Notes: generated by a model not told the origin, from the sequence alone. A DNA stretch of 64,000 nt from Actinoplanes oblitus (GCF_030252345.1 NZ_CP126980.1:6215501-6279500), one strand, 5' to 3'. Counted from the first letter of the stretch, positions 26,993 through 36,407 are shown. Program-made: numbers and translations.

Positions 26993-27877
26993 TCACTTGG
27001 CCGCCCCGAGGGCCGCGCAGCCACCGGTCTCGTCGGGCAGCAGCGGCCGGAAGGTGACCTGCCACTGCTTGCCGCCGGACACCCACGGCGTACGCATGTT
27101 CGCCTTGCCGGCGGCCGCCCACAGCCGGTCCTTGTCGGCACCGTCGACCGACACGCAGTGCAGGCCGGTGCTGGGGGCCAGTTCCGCGCCGGGCAGCGCC
27201 GGGCCGGGCCAGTCCTGCGGCTTCTGCGTGAGGCCGTCGTCGGCGGCGACGTACTCCTGGGCGAGCGCGGCCAGGCTCGCCGGCACGTAGGCGTCCGGGC
27301 CCGGTGAGCCGCTCTCGGTGGTGAAGGCGTTCAGGTCGTCGACGTAGCCGGCCAGCTTCTTGCGGGCGGCCTGCTGGGCGGCGGTCAGGTTCGGGTCGTT
27401 CGGCTGCGCCTGGTGCAGGGCCGTCACGCGTACCGTCGCGGTCTGGCCACCGGAGGTGGCGGTGATCACCGTGTCCGGGACGTCGGCGACGCCGGGCGAG
27501 CCGAGATCGGCGCCGTTCCGGACGCCGGCCGCGATGGCGTCGGCGGCCCACTTGCTCGCCTGCTCCGGGGTGATCCGGCGAAGCTGCAGGTTGGGCAGGG
27601 CCGGGCCGGGTGCGATGGCGGGCACCGGCCCGTTGCTGATCACCCGCCCGTCGGCGTAGACGGTGACGTCCGGCAGGCGGCCGAACCGGTAGGAGGTCGG
27701 CACGAAGCCGCCCTCCTGGCCGATGCGCACCAGCACGGTGGGGTCGCCGGTGGGCGCGCTCTCGGTGATCGGATCGGCGGTGGTGCCGGCCGAGCCGGCC
27801 GAATCGGGCCGGGCACAGCCGGCCATCAGGATCAGGGGGATGGCGGCAGCGGTCAGAAGGCCGCGGGTTCGGGTCAT
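26993..27877 (-). CDS. Putative lipoprotein
   Basis: 294 residues. The signal peptide ends in the lipobox LMAGC (Cys about 21), so the mature protein should be lipid-anchored outside the membrane. A Ser/Thr/Ala-rich linker follows, then an extracellular domain with strands such as DVTVYADGRVISNGP and a C-terminal PLLPDETGGCAAL. No enzymatic motif is visible and no family is recognised. The gene stands alone: the upstream gene (S4 protein) is 89 bases away on the same strand. Confidence 0.72.
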   Translation of the reverse strand: MTRTRGLLTAAAIPLILMAGCARPDSAGSAGTTADPITESAPTGDPTVLVRIGQEGGFVPTSYRFGRLPDVTVYADGRVISNGPVPAIAPGPALPNLQLRRITPEQASKWAADAIAAGVRNGADLGSPGVADVPDTVITATSGGQTATVRVTALHQAQPNDPNLTAAQQAARKKLAGYVDDLNAFTTESGSPGPDAYVPASLAALAQEYVAADDGLTQKPQDWPGPALPGAELAPSTGLHCVSVDGADKDRLWAAAGKANMRTPWVSGGKQWQVTFRPLLPDETGGCAALGAAK

Positions 27878-27966
27878 GACCGGTACGACGAGACGTCCGC
27901 TCCGCCGGTTCCGTCCCGGCCGAAGATTCCCGCCGAAAGAGTGGATCTTCTAGGGGAACGCGGGTG

Positions 27967-28182
27967 TCACGGCACCACGCGCGCGGAACGGCCCTGCACG
28001 CTCACCACGTCACCGGGGTGCAGCTGCCGGCCGCGGCGGGTGTCCACCTCACCGTTCACCGTGACGTCGCCGGAGGCGATCAGGATCTTGCCCTCGCCGC
28101 CGGTGTCGATGAGGTCGGCCAGTTTGAGGAACTGGCCCAGCCGGATCATGTCACCGTCGATCGGCACGTCACGCATCGGCAC
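27967..28182 (-). CDS. Small S4-domain RNA-binding protein
   Basis: 71 residues, one S4 domain: IRLGQFLKLADLIDTGGEGK, GDVTVNGEVDTRRGRQLHPG and DVVSVQG. This is the YbcJ/RlbA-like stand-alone type, which binds structured RNA. The start is a GTG at 28182, with an ATG two codons later as alternative. There is no neighbour that reveals its RNA target. Confidence 0.82.
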   Translation of the reverse strand: MPMRDVPIDGDMIRLGQFLKLADLIDTGGEGKILIASGDVTVNGEVDTRRGRQLHPGDVVSVQGRSARVVP

Positions 28183-28312
28183 ATCATGCCACCAGCGATT
28201 TTCCGCCGGTCATGGGCCGGTCCGGCCGGTGGGCGCCCGGGACCCACGGCGGAGCGCGGGAAAAGTTCCGGGTGGGTTGAACCATCGGGAGCTGTGATCC
28301 GAACTAACTCCC

Positions 28313-29119
28313 GTGAGGTATTTGGGAACAGCACTGACCCTGGTGGCGACCGCGGGCGCACTCGGCGTGGCCGGCCCGGCCCTCGCCGACGTGACGATCA
28401 GCCCGTCCAGCGCGCCGCAGGGCAGTGGCCAGAACCTGAGCTTCCACGTACCCAACGACGGGAAGCTGCCGATCACCCGGGTGACGCTGAGGATCCCGGC
28501 GGACACGCCGATCGCCGAGGTCTATCCGCTCTCGGTGGACGACTGGGCGCCGCGGATCGCCTGGCAGGAACTCGCCACGCCGCTGAAGACCATCCACAAC
28601 GGCACCCCGGTCACCCAGGTGCCGGAGGCGATCACCTGGATCGCGGTCGGCGGGAAGTCGATCCCGCCGGGTGGCGCGGCGGACCTGAGCGTGGCGGTCG
28701 GCCCGCTGCCGACGCTCAGCACGGTGCGGTTCACGCTCGTCGAGACGTACGCCGACGGGAAGACCGGACCGGCGGTGACGGCCGGGATGACGCTCACCCC
28801 GGATCCGGCAGGCACCGCGGCGGCCGGTCACCACGGCGCGGCGGATCCCGTGCCGGCCGACGAGGAGCAGCTCTTCGCGGACACCGTGGCGCAGGCCGAG
28901 CAGGACGACCGGGGCGGCTCGGTGCTCGCGATCGGTGGCTGGGTGGTGGCCACGCTGGCCCTGCTCGGCGCCGGCTGGGTGCTGCTGCGCAACCGGCACC
29001 GGGCCGCCGAGCCGGACGAGTCCGAGGAAGACGCGGCACCCGAGGCAACATCCGAGGCCCCGGAGACGTCTGAGGAGAAAGAGGCAGTCACGGCCAGCCG
29101 CTGGAGCTACCACGGCTGA
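28313..29119 (+). CDS. YcnI-like DUF1775 membrane-anchored protein
   Basis: 268 residues. Signal peptide 1-25 ends ALADVTISPSSA, followed by the DUF1775 beta-sandwich (about 26-165) and an acidic/His linker (TAAAGHHGAADP). One transmembrane helix (about 205-225) and an acidic tail close the chain. In YcnI the first residue after cleavage is a copper-binding histidine; here the mature domain seems to start with Asp (ADVTIS), so copper binding at that site is doubtful. The GTG at 28313 lacks a clear ribosome site. Copper transport genes usually found next to ycnI are absent. Confidence 0.82.
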   Translation: MRYLGTALTLVATAGALGVAGPALADVTISPSSAPQGSGQNLSFHVPNDGKLPITRVTLRIPADTPIAEVYPLSVDDWAPRIAWQELATPLKTIHNGTPVTQVPEAITWIAVGGKSIPPGGAADLSVAVGPLPTLSTVRFTLVETYADGKTGPAVTAGMTLTPDPAGTAAAGHHGAADPVPADEEQLFADTVAQAEQDDRGGSVLAIGGWVVATLALLGAGWVLLRNRHRAAEPDESEEDAAPEATSEAPETSEEKEAVTASRWSYHG

Positions 29120-29258
29120 ATCAGACTCCCACGCAGGCAGGGTCCTGCAGCGGGAAACCTCACGCGGGTGGGCGTGAGGCGAGTCGTGGCACGCGCGTGG
29201 GGCGCGGGTCATGACAGGCGGGTGGGGCCCCGGGCAAGGCCCATGATCCGCGAATCGG

Positions 29259-29286
29259 GCGGGCGGGAAGGCGACTTCCCGCCCGC
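29259..29286. terminator. Hairpin between convergent ycnI-like and DHH genes
   Basis: A 12-base stem (GCGGGCGGGAAG / CTTCCCGCCCGC) with loop GCGA lies 8 bases beyond the DHH gene stop and 140 bases after the ycnI-like gene. No T-run is seen on either side, as is usual in this G+C-rich group. Confidence 0.6.
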
Positions 29287-29294
29287 GCGGTGCT

Positions 29295-30233
29295 TCAGAC
29301 GGGGACCACGCGTTCGGTACGCAAGGCGTCGATGATCTCGCGCTCCACCCGCTCCGACTCCTCGTGCGGGACCTGGCAGGTGCCGGCCGCGATGTGCCCG
29401 CCGCCGCCGTAGCGGAGCATCACCTCGCCGATGTCGACCGGCGAGGAGCGGTCCAGGATCGACTTGCCGCAGGCGAACACCGTGTTGAGCTTCTGCCGTC
29501 CCCAGATGATGTGCACCGAGACGCGGGCCTCCGGGTAGAGCGCGTACACCATGAACCGGTTCCCGGCCTCGATCACCTCCTCGTCGCGCAGGTCCACGAC
29601 GATCACGTCGCCGTCCAGGTGGCTGACCCGGTGCAACTGCTCGACGAAGCGGGCCGAGCAGTCGTGGAAGAGCATGGCGCGCTCGGCGACGTCCGGCAGG
29701 GCGAGGATCTCGTGCACGTCGGAGTGCTCGATGCAGGCGTCGATCAGCTGCATCATCAGCTGGTAGTTGGAGATCCGGAAGTTGCGGAACCGGCCGAGCC
29801 CGGTACGGCTGTCCATCAAGAAGTTGAGCAGCGTCCAGCCGGTCGGGCTGAGGATGTCGGTCAGCGAGTAGTCCGCCGAGTCGGCCTGGTCGACGGCGCG
29901 CATCAGGTCGTCGGAGACCTGGGGGAACCGGGCCTTGCCGCCGAAGTGGTCGTAGATGACCCGGGCCGCGGACGGCGCGTTCGCGTCGATGACGTGGTTG
30001 CTGCGCTCACCCTCGTTGCGGATCGTCTCCGAGTGGTGGTGGTCGTAGACCTGGTAGGCGCGGGCGTCGTACGGCAGGTTGGTGAGGATGTCCCGGTCGG
30101 TGATGTCGACGGCGCCGTCCTGCACGTCCTTGGGGTGCACGAACATGATGTCGTCGATCAGGTCGAGGTGCCGCAGCAGCACGGCGCAGACCAGGCCGTC
30201 GAAGTCGCTGCGGGTCACGAGCCGGTACTTCAC
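29295..30233 (-). CDS. DHH family phosphoesterase
   Basis: 312 residues. The N-terminal DHH domain shows TRSDFDGLVCAVLL and the name-giving metal motif VYDHHHSE. Aspartates around DITDRDILT and VDQADSADY supply further ligands. The C-terminal DHHA1 domain ends in YGGGGHIAAGTCQVP. Such enzymes hydrolyse short oligonucleotides, cyclic-dinucleotide products or polyphosphate. A role in the turnover of pGpG from cyclic di-GMP is possible but unproved. It starts with GTG at 30233 behind AGGGGGA. It is divergent from zwf. Confidence 0.85.
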   Translation of the reverse strand: MKYRLVTRSDFDGLVCAVLLRHLDLIDDIMFVHPKDVQDGAVDITDRDILTNLPYDARAYQVYDHHHSETIRNEGERSNHVIDANAPSAARVIYDHFGGKARFPQVSDDLMRAVDQADSADYSLTDILSPTGWTLLNFLMDSRTGLGRFRNFRISNYQLMMQLIDACIEHSDVHEILALPDVAERAMLFHDCSARFVEQLHRVSHLDGDVIVVDLRDEEVIEAGNRFMVYALYPEARVSVHIIWGRQKLNTVFACGKSILDRSSPVDIGEVMLRYGGGGHIAAGTCQVPHEESERVEREIIDALRTERVVPV

Positions 30234-30423
30234 GGGGTCCCCCTCGGTTGCCAGACCTTTGCGACCATTTTGCCACTTTTATCGCTTAGGTCTTCCCGAT
30301 CGAGGAAGCATCGGGGACGCCGGCCCATGTGCTGGGCGGCACACCTCGTGGTGAACCATCGGAGGGGGCTGCTGCGTAAGGTTCAAACGGACGGTAACAA
30401 CCCGGTCGGAGGACACGGAGACG

Positions 30424-31914
30424 ATGGACCAACCACAGCTCATCCAGGAGCGCAGCGCGCCGCCGGCCACTCTGGTGATCTTCGGCGCCTCCGGTGACCT
30501 CACCCGCCGCAAGCTGCTGCCGGCGGTCGAGAGCCTGGCCCGCCACGGTCGCCTGCCCGACCAGTTCGCCCTGGTCGGCGTCGCCCGGACACCGATGTCC
30601 GACGAGCAGTTCGCGGAGAGCGCCCTCGGCGGCCGCAGCCTGAGCGAGAAGCGACAGCTCGCCGGCGGCGTCCGCTACGTCTCGGGTGGCTACGACGACC
30701 CGGAGACCTACAAGCGCCTGGCCGAGACGCTCGACGAGCTGGACGCGCAGCGCGGCACGTCGGGTAACCGGCTGTTCTACCTGTCGACCCCGGCGAACGC
30801 GTTCGAGCCGGTGATCTGCGGGCTGGCCGGCGCCGGGCTGAACCAGGCGAACGAGGGCTCCTTCGCCCGCCTGGTGATCGAGAAGCCGTACGGGCGGGAC
30901 CTGGCCACCGCCCGCGAGCTGGACGGCGTCGTGCACGCCGCCTTCGACGAGGCCAACGTCTTCCGCATCGACCACTACCTGGGCAAGGACACCGTGCAGA
31001 ACGTCCTGGCCCTGCGCTTCGCCAACTCGATCTTCCAGCCGATCTGGGACCGCTCGTGGGTCGACCACGTGCAGATCACCGTGGCCGAGACGCTCGGTGT
31101 CGGCACCCGCGGCGGGTTCTACGAGTCGGCCGGCGCGATGCGCGACATCGTGCAGAACCACGTGCTCCAGGTGCTCGCGCTCGCCCTGATGGAGCCGCCC
31201 GCCTCGTTCGGCGGCGAGGGCCTGCGCAGTGAGAAGGTGAAACTGCTCCAGGCGATCCGGCTGCCCACCGACCGCGACATCGCCGACGCGGCCGTCCGGG
31301 GGCAGTACACCCGCGGCGGCACCCGCGAGGAGCTGATGGCCGGGTACCGCGAGGAGGTCGGCGTCGACCCGCTGTCGCGGACCGAGACCTACGCCGCGCT
31401 GCGCCTCAACGTCGACAACTGGCGCTGGGCGGGCGTGCCGTTCTACGTGCGTACCGGCAAGCGCCTACCGGCCCGGGTCACCGAGGTGGCGCTGCAGTTC
31501 CAGCGCCCGCCGCACCTGCCGATCCCGACCAGCCAGCTCACCGAGCTGGACGCGGACGCCCTGGTGCTGCGCATCCAGCCGAACGAGGGCATCTCGCTGC
31601 GCTTCGGCGCGAAGGTGCCCGGTCACTCGTTCCGGGTGCGGACCGCCAGCATGGACTTCTCGTACGACCAGACCTTCGTGGAAGAGTCGCCGGAGGCGTA
31701 CGAGCGTCTGCTGCTGGACGCCCTGGTCGGAGACGCGTCGCTGTTCATCCGCAGTGACGAGGTGGAGCAGTCGTGGCGGGTCGTCGACCCGATCATCGAG
31801 CACTGGACGAACGACCGCTCGCCGATCCCGACCTACGAGGCGGCGTCCTGGGGCCCGGCCGACGCCGACCGGCTGATCGGCCGCAACGGGCGGAAGTGGC
31901 GCAACTCGATCTGA
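30424..31914 (+). CDS. zwf: Glucose-6-phosphate 1-dehydrogenase
   Basis: 496 residues, the usual length. It oxidises glucose-6-phosphate with NAD(P)+ in the first step of the pentose phosphate pathway. The nucleotide fold has IFGASGDLTRRKLLPA; the substrate site has the diagnostic RIDHYLGKDTVQN, with the catalytic His in the following domain context. A CGGAGG ribosome site precedes the ATG. Partners such as tal, tkt, opcA or pgl are not adjacent, so this is a solitary copy or a second isozyme. Confidence 0.95.
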   Translation: MDQPQLIQERSAPPATLVIFGASGDLTRRKLLPAVESLARHGRLPDQFALVGVARTPMSDEQFAESALGGRSLSEKRQLAGGVRYVSGGYDDPETYKRLAETLDELDAQRGTSGNRLFYLSTPANAFEPVICGLAGAGLNQANEGSFARLVIEKPYGRDLATARELDGVVHAAFDEANVFRIDHYLGKDTVQNVLALRFANSIFQPIWDRSWVDHVQITVAETLGVGTRGGFYESAGAMRDIVQNHVLQVLALALMEPPASFGGEGLRSEKVKLLQAIRLPTDRDIADAAVRGQYTRGGTREELMAGYREEVGVDPLSRTETYAALRLNVDNWRWAGVPFYVRTGKRLPARVTEVALQFQRPPHLPIPTSQLTELDADALVLRIQPNEGISLRFGAKVPGHSFRVRTASMDFSYDQTFVEESPEAYERLLLDALVGDASLFIRSDEVEQSWRVVDPIIEHWTNDRSPIPTYEAASWGPADADRLIGRNGRKWRNSI

Positions 31915-31986
31915 GACTGCGTCGGTGGGCGGGCTCGCATAGGGTTGTCAGGGAGTCCGCCCCCCGACCCGAAAGAGCTATCGCGA

Positions 31987-32322
31987 ATGCAGGTTTCGGT
32001 CGCGCACCACCCACCCAACACGGCCGTCCTCGTCCTGCGCGGTTCCCTCGACATCGATACCGCGCCAGCCCTCAAGGCCAACCTCGGCCGTCTGGTCGAG
32101 CGTCCCGCCCCGCGCGTGGTGGTCGACGTGTCCGGCCTCGACTTCTGCGACTCGATGGGCGTCGGCGTGCTGGTCACCGCGCACGGCCGCGCCATGGAGC
32201 GCGGCGGCTGGGTCCGGCTCGCCGCCCCGTCCGGTTTCCTCCGCCGCCTCTTCGACACCCTCGGCCTGACCGACTATCTCCCCATGTTCCCGGATGTCGA
32301 AAAAGCCATAAAAACCGATTGA
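31987..32322 (+). CDS. STAS-domain anti-sigma factor antagonist
   Basis: 111 residues, a single STAS domain. The phosphorylatable serine lies in the conserved loop GLDFCDSMGVGVL (S56). N-terminal strands (VSVAHHPPNTAVLVLRGSLD) are typical of SpoIIAA/RsbV-like proteins. These bind anti-sigma kinases when unphosphorylated. No kinase or sigma gene is adjacent, so it is an orphan antagonist. It follows zwf by 72 bases and may be co-transcribed. A TTTCGGTACGC motif begins 5 bases after its stop. Confidence 0.88.
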   Translation: MQVSVAHHPPNTAVLVLRGSLDIDTAPALKANLGRLVERPAPRVVVDVSGLDFCDSMGVGVLVTAHGRAMERGGWVRLAAPSGFLRRLFDTLGLTDYLPMFPDVEKAIKTD

Positions 32323-32412
32323 CCCGATTTCGGTACGCCCGGAGCACGGTCCCGCCAAGCCCCACGCGACACCCGCCCGGCTCCGGACCGCCCCGCGCCT
32401 CACGCCCCGGGC

Positions 32413-32465
32413 GGCTGGCACCCACGGTGGTCTCCGGGCCGCTGACAGCACCGTGACGACCAGCC
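32413..32465. repeat. Solo copy of the dispersed palindromic repeat
   Basis: GGCTGG, then CACGGTGGTCTCC, a short centre, and AGCACCGTGACGACCAGCC match the core found six times at 21180-21724. It is exactly one 53-base unit with complementary ends (GGCTGG/CCAGCC). It lies between the convergent STAS and ROK genes. Confidence 0.75.
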
Positions 32466-32516
32466 GGGCCGCGACGCGCGGTGCGGCCGGGACGGTGAGC
32501 GCGCCGCGCGGGGCGG

Positions 32517-33566
32517 TCAGCGGGTGCCGGTGGAGACGGCGTCCAGGGCGGCGACCGCGGCGCCCCGGGCGCCGGCCATGTCCAGGTCCGCGACCAGGGC
32601 GAACGCCGCCGCCTTGGCCTGCTCGTCGCGGAGCTGGGTGTTCTCCCGGACGGTGTTCAGGAACCACTGCCGGAAGTGCGGAGCCGCCTCCACCACCCCG
32701 CCACCCAGGAAGTACGCCGCCGGGTCGGTGAAGTTCGCCGCGATGGTGAACAGCTTGCCGATGGCCCTGGCCTGCTGGCCGAAGATCGCCATCGCCAGCG
32801 GGTCCTCCTTCTCGCCGTAGCCGCGGAGCAGTTTCGCCGCCTTCTCGATCGGCTCGGCGGCCAGCGGGTGCTCCGGGAAACGGGTCAGCCAGTACGGCAA
32901 CAGGTTGTTCTTGATCCCGGTCAGCGACGCGATCGACTCGACGTCGCCGGCGAACCCGCAGTTGCAGGCCGGCACCGGCTGGTCCGCCTCGAGGACCCCG
33001 TGCAGCGGGATCTGCACGTGCCCGAGCTCGCCGGCCATCCCGGCCGCGCCCCGGATCACCTTGCCGTTCTCCACCACGCCGCCGCCGAGACCGGTGCCGA
33101 CGATCGCGGCGACCGACGAGGTCTCCAGCGCGGCGGCCCCGAAGTGCCGGTGATGGGCGTAGAGCGCCGCGGCGTTCGCGTCGTTGTTGTAGATCACCGG
33201 CAGGCCGAGCCGGGCCTCCAGGGCGCCCCGGATGTCGAAGCCGTGCCACGACACCTGGTTGAAGTTCGTCGCGCCCTTGGACGAGATCACCCCGTGCGCG
33301 CTGGCCGGGCCGGGCGTGTCCAGGCCGACCGCGCGGACCAGGGACAACGGGGTGCTGGTCAGCTCCAGGATGCCGGTGAACGCCTCGGCGAGCGCCTCCA
33401 CCGCCGACTCCGGCCCGTCCAGGACCCGGGAGGGATTCTCCACCAGGGTGGTCACCAGGAACTGGCCCGTCGCGTCGAGGACGGTGGCGTTGTTGCAGGT
33501 GCCGCCGTTGTCGAGACCGACGACGACCCAGGAGGAGGGGGTGCGTACCGTTTCAGCCTGATCCAC
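32517..33566 (-). CDS. ROK family sugar kinase
   Basis: 349 residues. The N-terminal phosphate loop is GLDNGGTCNNATVL; the catalytic aspartate is in YNNDANAAAL (D129). The glycine-rich motif VGTGLGGGVV and the ROK signature with zinc ligand GELGH (H183) follow. The zinc cluster reads CNCGFAGDVES: C201 and C203 are present, but the third cysteine of the usual CxCGxxGCxE is replaced by Asp (208). It likely phosphorylates glucose or another hexose. The GTG at 33566 is the start. It is isolated from the zwf/STAS unit by the convergent layout. Confidence 0.85.
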   Translation of the reverse strand: MDQAETVRTPSSWVVVGLDNGGTCNNATVLDATGQFLVTTLVENPSRVLDGPESAVEALAEAFTGILELTSTPLSLVRAVGLDTPGPASAHGVISSKGATNFNQVSWHGFDIRGALEARLGLPVIYNNDANAAALYAHHRHFGAAALETSSVAAIVGTGLGGGVVENGKVIRGAAGMAGELGHVQIPLHGVLEADQPVPACNCGFAGDVESIASLTGIKNNLLPYWLTRFPEHPLAAEPIEKAAKLLRGYGEKEDPLAMAIFGQQARAIGKLFTIAANFTDPAAYFLGGGVVEAAPHFRQWFLNTVRENTQLRDEQAKAAAFALVADLDMAGARGAAVAALDAVSTGTR

Positions 33567-33681
33567 GGGTGAGAGCCTACGTCCGGCACCGGTGTCCGGT
33601 CACGGGTGCGCTCGGATTGCGGGCTCGTTAGTCATGGTTGCCGTCGTGCGGCGGCGCCGCGAGCGGGCCGAACCGGAGTGC

Positions 33682-35175
33682 ATGACGACGACCCGCCGCA
33701 CCCTGCTCGCCGGTTCCGCCGCCATCGCCGCCGGGGTGCTCGTCGAGATGCCGGCCCAGGCCGCGCCGGCAGGTCCGGTTCTGCTCAGCGACGACCCGAT
33801 CGCGCACCTGCTGCGCCGGGCCACCTTCGGCGCCACCCCGGAGTCCCTCGCCGAGGCGCGCGAGCTGGGCGCCGCCGCCTGGCTGGACCGTCAGTTGCAG
33901 CCTGGCAAGATCGACGACGCGGCCTGCGACCAGCTGCTGAAGCGACTCCCCCAGGCGCACGCCGCCCCGGCCGCGGTCCGCGCCGCGCTGCCCGAGCACT
34001 CCTACGACGGCTTCCGCCAGCTCGGCCAGGCGATCATCGCGCGGGCCGCCTGGAGCGAGCGGCAGCTGTTCGAGACGGTCGCCGGTTTCTGGGCCAACCA
34101 CCTGCACATCGCCGCGCCGAGCAGCGGCGTCTGGGACACCCGCGGCGACTTCGACGCCCAGGTGATCCGCAAGCACGCCTTCGGCCGGTTCGCCGACATG
34201 CTCCGGGACGCCGCCCGGCACCCGGCCACGCTCACCTACCTGGACCAGCGCTCGTCGACCAAGGCGCACCCGAACGAGAACTACGCCCGGGAGCTGATGG
34301 AGCTGCACACCGTCGGTCTCGTCTACGACGAGACCGACGTCCAGGACGCCGCGCGGCTGCTGACCGGGCTGACCGTGAGCCGGGCCGGCAACTACGCGTA
34401 CGACGCGTCCCGGCACGCCACCGGCCCGGTCGACATCCTGGGTTTCCGGCACGCCAACGGTGCCACCGACGGCGAGGGCGTGGCGCTGGCCTTCCTCGAC
34501 CACCTGGCGAAGCACCCGAAGACCGCCGAACTGCTGGCCCGCAAGCTGTGCGTCCGGTTCGTCGCCGACGAGCCGCCGGCCACGCTGGTCACCCGCCTCG
34601 CCAAGGTCTACCTGGACAACGGCACCGCCGTCGTCCCGGTGCTGCGCGCCCTGTTCACCTCGCCGGAGTTCGCCGCCTCGACCGGCCAGAAGGTCCGCAC
34701 CCCGTTCGAGGACCTGATCGCCGCCGTCCGCGCCCTCGGGTTGCGGCCGGAGCGGGACGGGACGAAGGGTCTCGGCACGCTCTACGACATCCTGGTCGAG
34801 GCCGGGAACGCCCCGCTGCGCTGGGCGCCGCCGAACGGCTACCCGGACGTCGCGGCGATCTGGGCCTCCCCCGCCGCCTTCCTGCTGCGCTGCAACCTGC
34901 ACCTCAACCTGGCCGCCGGCTGGCATCCGAAGCAGCTGACCCGCCCGGCCGACCTGCTGAGGTCACTGGTCTCGGTGCTGCCGGCGACCTACGGCGAGCT
35001 GGTCGACGCGCTCGCGGTCCGGCTGGTCGGCACCCGGCTGCCGGCCGCGCACACCGCCGCCGTGCTCAGCGTCGCCGGAAAGCTGCCGACCAGTGGAGTC
35101 GACAGGAACGTCGCGGGCCACGCCCCCTACCTGATCGCGCTCGTGCTCGACTCGCCGTCCTTCCAGCTGAGGTGA
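33682..35175 (+). CDS. DUF1800 family protein with Tat-type signal
   Basis: 497 residues. TTTRRTLLAG plus a hydrophobic stretch ending AQAAPA is a twin-arginine signal. The mature protein starts DPIAHLLRRATFGATPESLA and contains KAHPNENYARELMELHTVGL, the hallmark of DUF1800. Function unknown; such proteins are almost always next to a DUF1501 gene, as here (2-base gap). GGAG precedes the ATG at 33682. The pair is thought to act in the periplasm or cell wall. Confidence 0.88.
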   Translation: MTTTRRTLLAGSAAIAAGVLVEMPAQAAPAGPVLLSDDPIAHLLRRATFGATPESLAEARELGAAAWLDRQLQPGKIDDAACDQLLKRLPQAHAAPAAVRAALPEHSYDGFRQLGQAIIARAAWSERQLFETVAGFWANHLHIAAPSSGVWDTRGDFDAQVIRKHAFGRFADMLRDAARHPATLTYLDQRSSTKAHPNENYARELMELHTVGLVYDETDVQDAARLLTGLTVSRAGNYAYDASRHATGPVDILGFRHANGATDGEGVALAFLDHLAKHPKTAELLARKLCVRFVADEPPATLVTRLAKVYLDNGTAVVPVLRALFTSPEFAASTGQKVRTPFEDLIAAVRALGLRPERDGTKGLGTLYDILVEAGNAPLRWAPPNGYPDVAAIWASPAAFLLRCNLHLNLAAGWHPKQLTRPADLLRSLVSVLPATYGELVDALAVRLVGTRLPAAHTAAVLSVAGKLPTSGVDRNVAGHAPYLIALVLDSPSFQLR

Positions 35176-35177
35176 TC

Positions 35178-36407
35178 ATGAAGACCGAACGGTGCTGCCC
35201 GGAGCTGTCCCGCCGCACGGTGCTCGGCGCCGCGCTGACCGGGCTGGCCGGCGCCACGCTGAGCACCCAGACGGCGTTCGCCGCCGCGGGCGCCGCCTAC
35301 ACCGGCGACACGCTCGTGGTGATCTCGCTGCGCGGTGGCTTCGACGGGCTCTCCGCCATCGCACCGATCGGGGATCCGGCGTACTACCAGGCACGGCCCT
35401 CGATCGGCGTACCGAAAAACCTGGTGATCGGCGGTGACGGAACCTTCGGTCTGCACCCGGCGCTCGCCCCGATCCTGCCGCTCTGGAAGAGCGGCAAGCT
35501 GGCCGCCGTGCACGCGGTGGGTCAGCCGGACCCGACGCGGTCGCACTTCGCCGCGATGGAGGCGATGGAGAACGCCGCGCCCGGCACCTCGCTGCGCAGC
35601 GGCTGGCTGGACCGGATGCTGGGGCTGACCGGCGCGACGGCGCCGATGGCCGGCGTCTCACTGGGGCACGCGATGCCCGCGCGGATCATGCTGGGCTCCT
35701 CCGACGACGTGGCGATGACCGGCATCGACAGGTTCACCCTGGCCGGCGAGGACAAGCGCCCGATGGCCGCCGCGTTGCGCGCCATGTATGCCGGCGCCCC
35801 CGCGGCGCTGGCCGCTCCGGCCCGGTCCGCCGACCGCGCGCTGGCCGCCGCCACCAAGGTCAAGAATCTGGAGTACGCGTCGACGGTCACCTACCCGGCC
35901 ACCGAGCTGGGCGCCGCGCTGCGCGACGTGGCCCGGCTGATCAAGGCGAGGGCCGGTCTCGTCACGGCCGCCGTCGACTGCGGCGACTGGGACATGCACG
36001 AGGGTCTCGGCGCGGCGGTGAAGGGTCAGCGGATGTTCGACAACCTGGCCGATCTGGCCCAGGCCCTGGCCGCGTTCACCACCGACCTGGGCGACGCGCT
36101 GAACAACGTGACGGTGCTGACCGTCAGCGAGTTCGGCCGGCGGGTCCGGGAGAACGCGTCGCACGGCGCCGACCACGGGCACGGCAACGCGATGCTGCTG
36201 CTCGGCGGCGGTATCCGCGGCGGGAAGGTGTACACGAACTGGCCCGGCCTGTCCCCCGGCGCGCTGGTCGCCGGCGACCTGGCGGCGACCACCGACTACC
36301 GCGCGGTGATCGGCGAGCTGCTGCGGAAACGGTGCGGTTTCGGCGCCCTCGACGGGGTGTTCCCCGGGGTGCGGCCCAGCGACTTCGGGCTGGCCGTGGC
36401 GAAATGA
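35178..36407 (+). CDS. DUF1501 family protein with Tat-type signal
   Basis: 409 residues. The signal contains SRRTVLGAALTGLAG and ends TAFAAAG. The body shows LVVISLRGGFDGLSAI, HAVGQPDPTRSHFAAMEAME and VTVLTVSEFGRRVRENAS followed by GADHGHGNAM, features of DUF1501, a sulfatase/alkaline-phosphatase-like superfamily. Asp/His residues (D near the first strand, HGADHGHG) could bind metal. It is translationally coupled to the DUF1800 gene, and a strong hairpin ends the pair 2 bases after the stop. Confidence 0.88.
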   Translation: MKTERCCPELSRRTVLGAALTGLAGATLSTQTAFAAAGAAYTGDTLVVISLRGGFDGLSAIAPIGDPAYYQARPSIGVPKNLVIGGDGTFGLHPALAPILPLWKSGKLAAVHAVGQPDPTRSHFAAMEAMENAAPGTSLRSGWLDRMLGLTGATAPMAGVSLGHAMPARIMLGSSDDVAMTGIDRFTLAGEDKRPMAAALRAMYAGAPAALAAPARSADRALAAATKVKNLEYASTVTYPATELGAALRDVARLIKARAGLVTAAVDCGDWDMHEGLGAAVKGQRMFDNLADLAQALAAFTTDLGDALNNVTVLTVSEFGRRVRENASHGADHGHGNAMLLLGGGIRGGKVYTNWPGLSPGALVAGDLAATTDYRAVIGELLRKRCGFGALDGVFPGVRPSDFGLAVAK

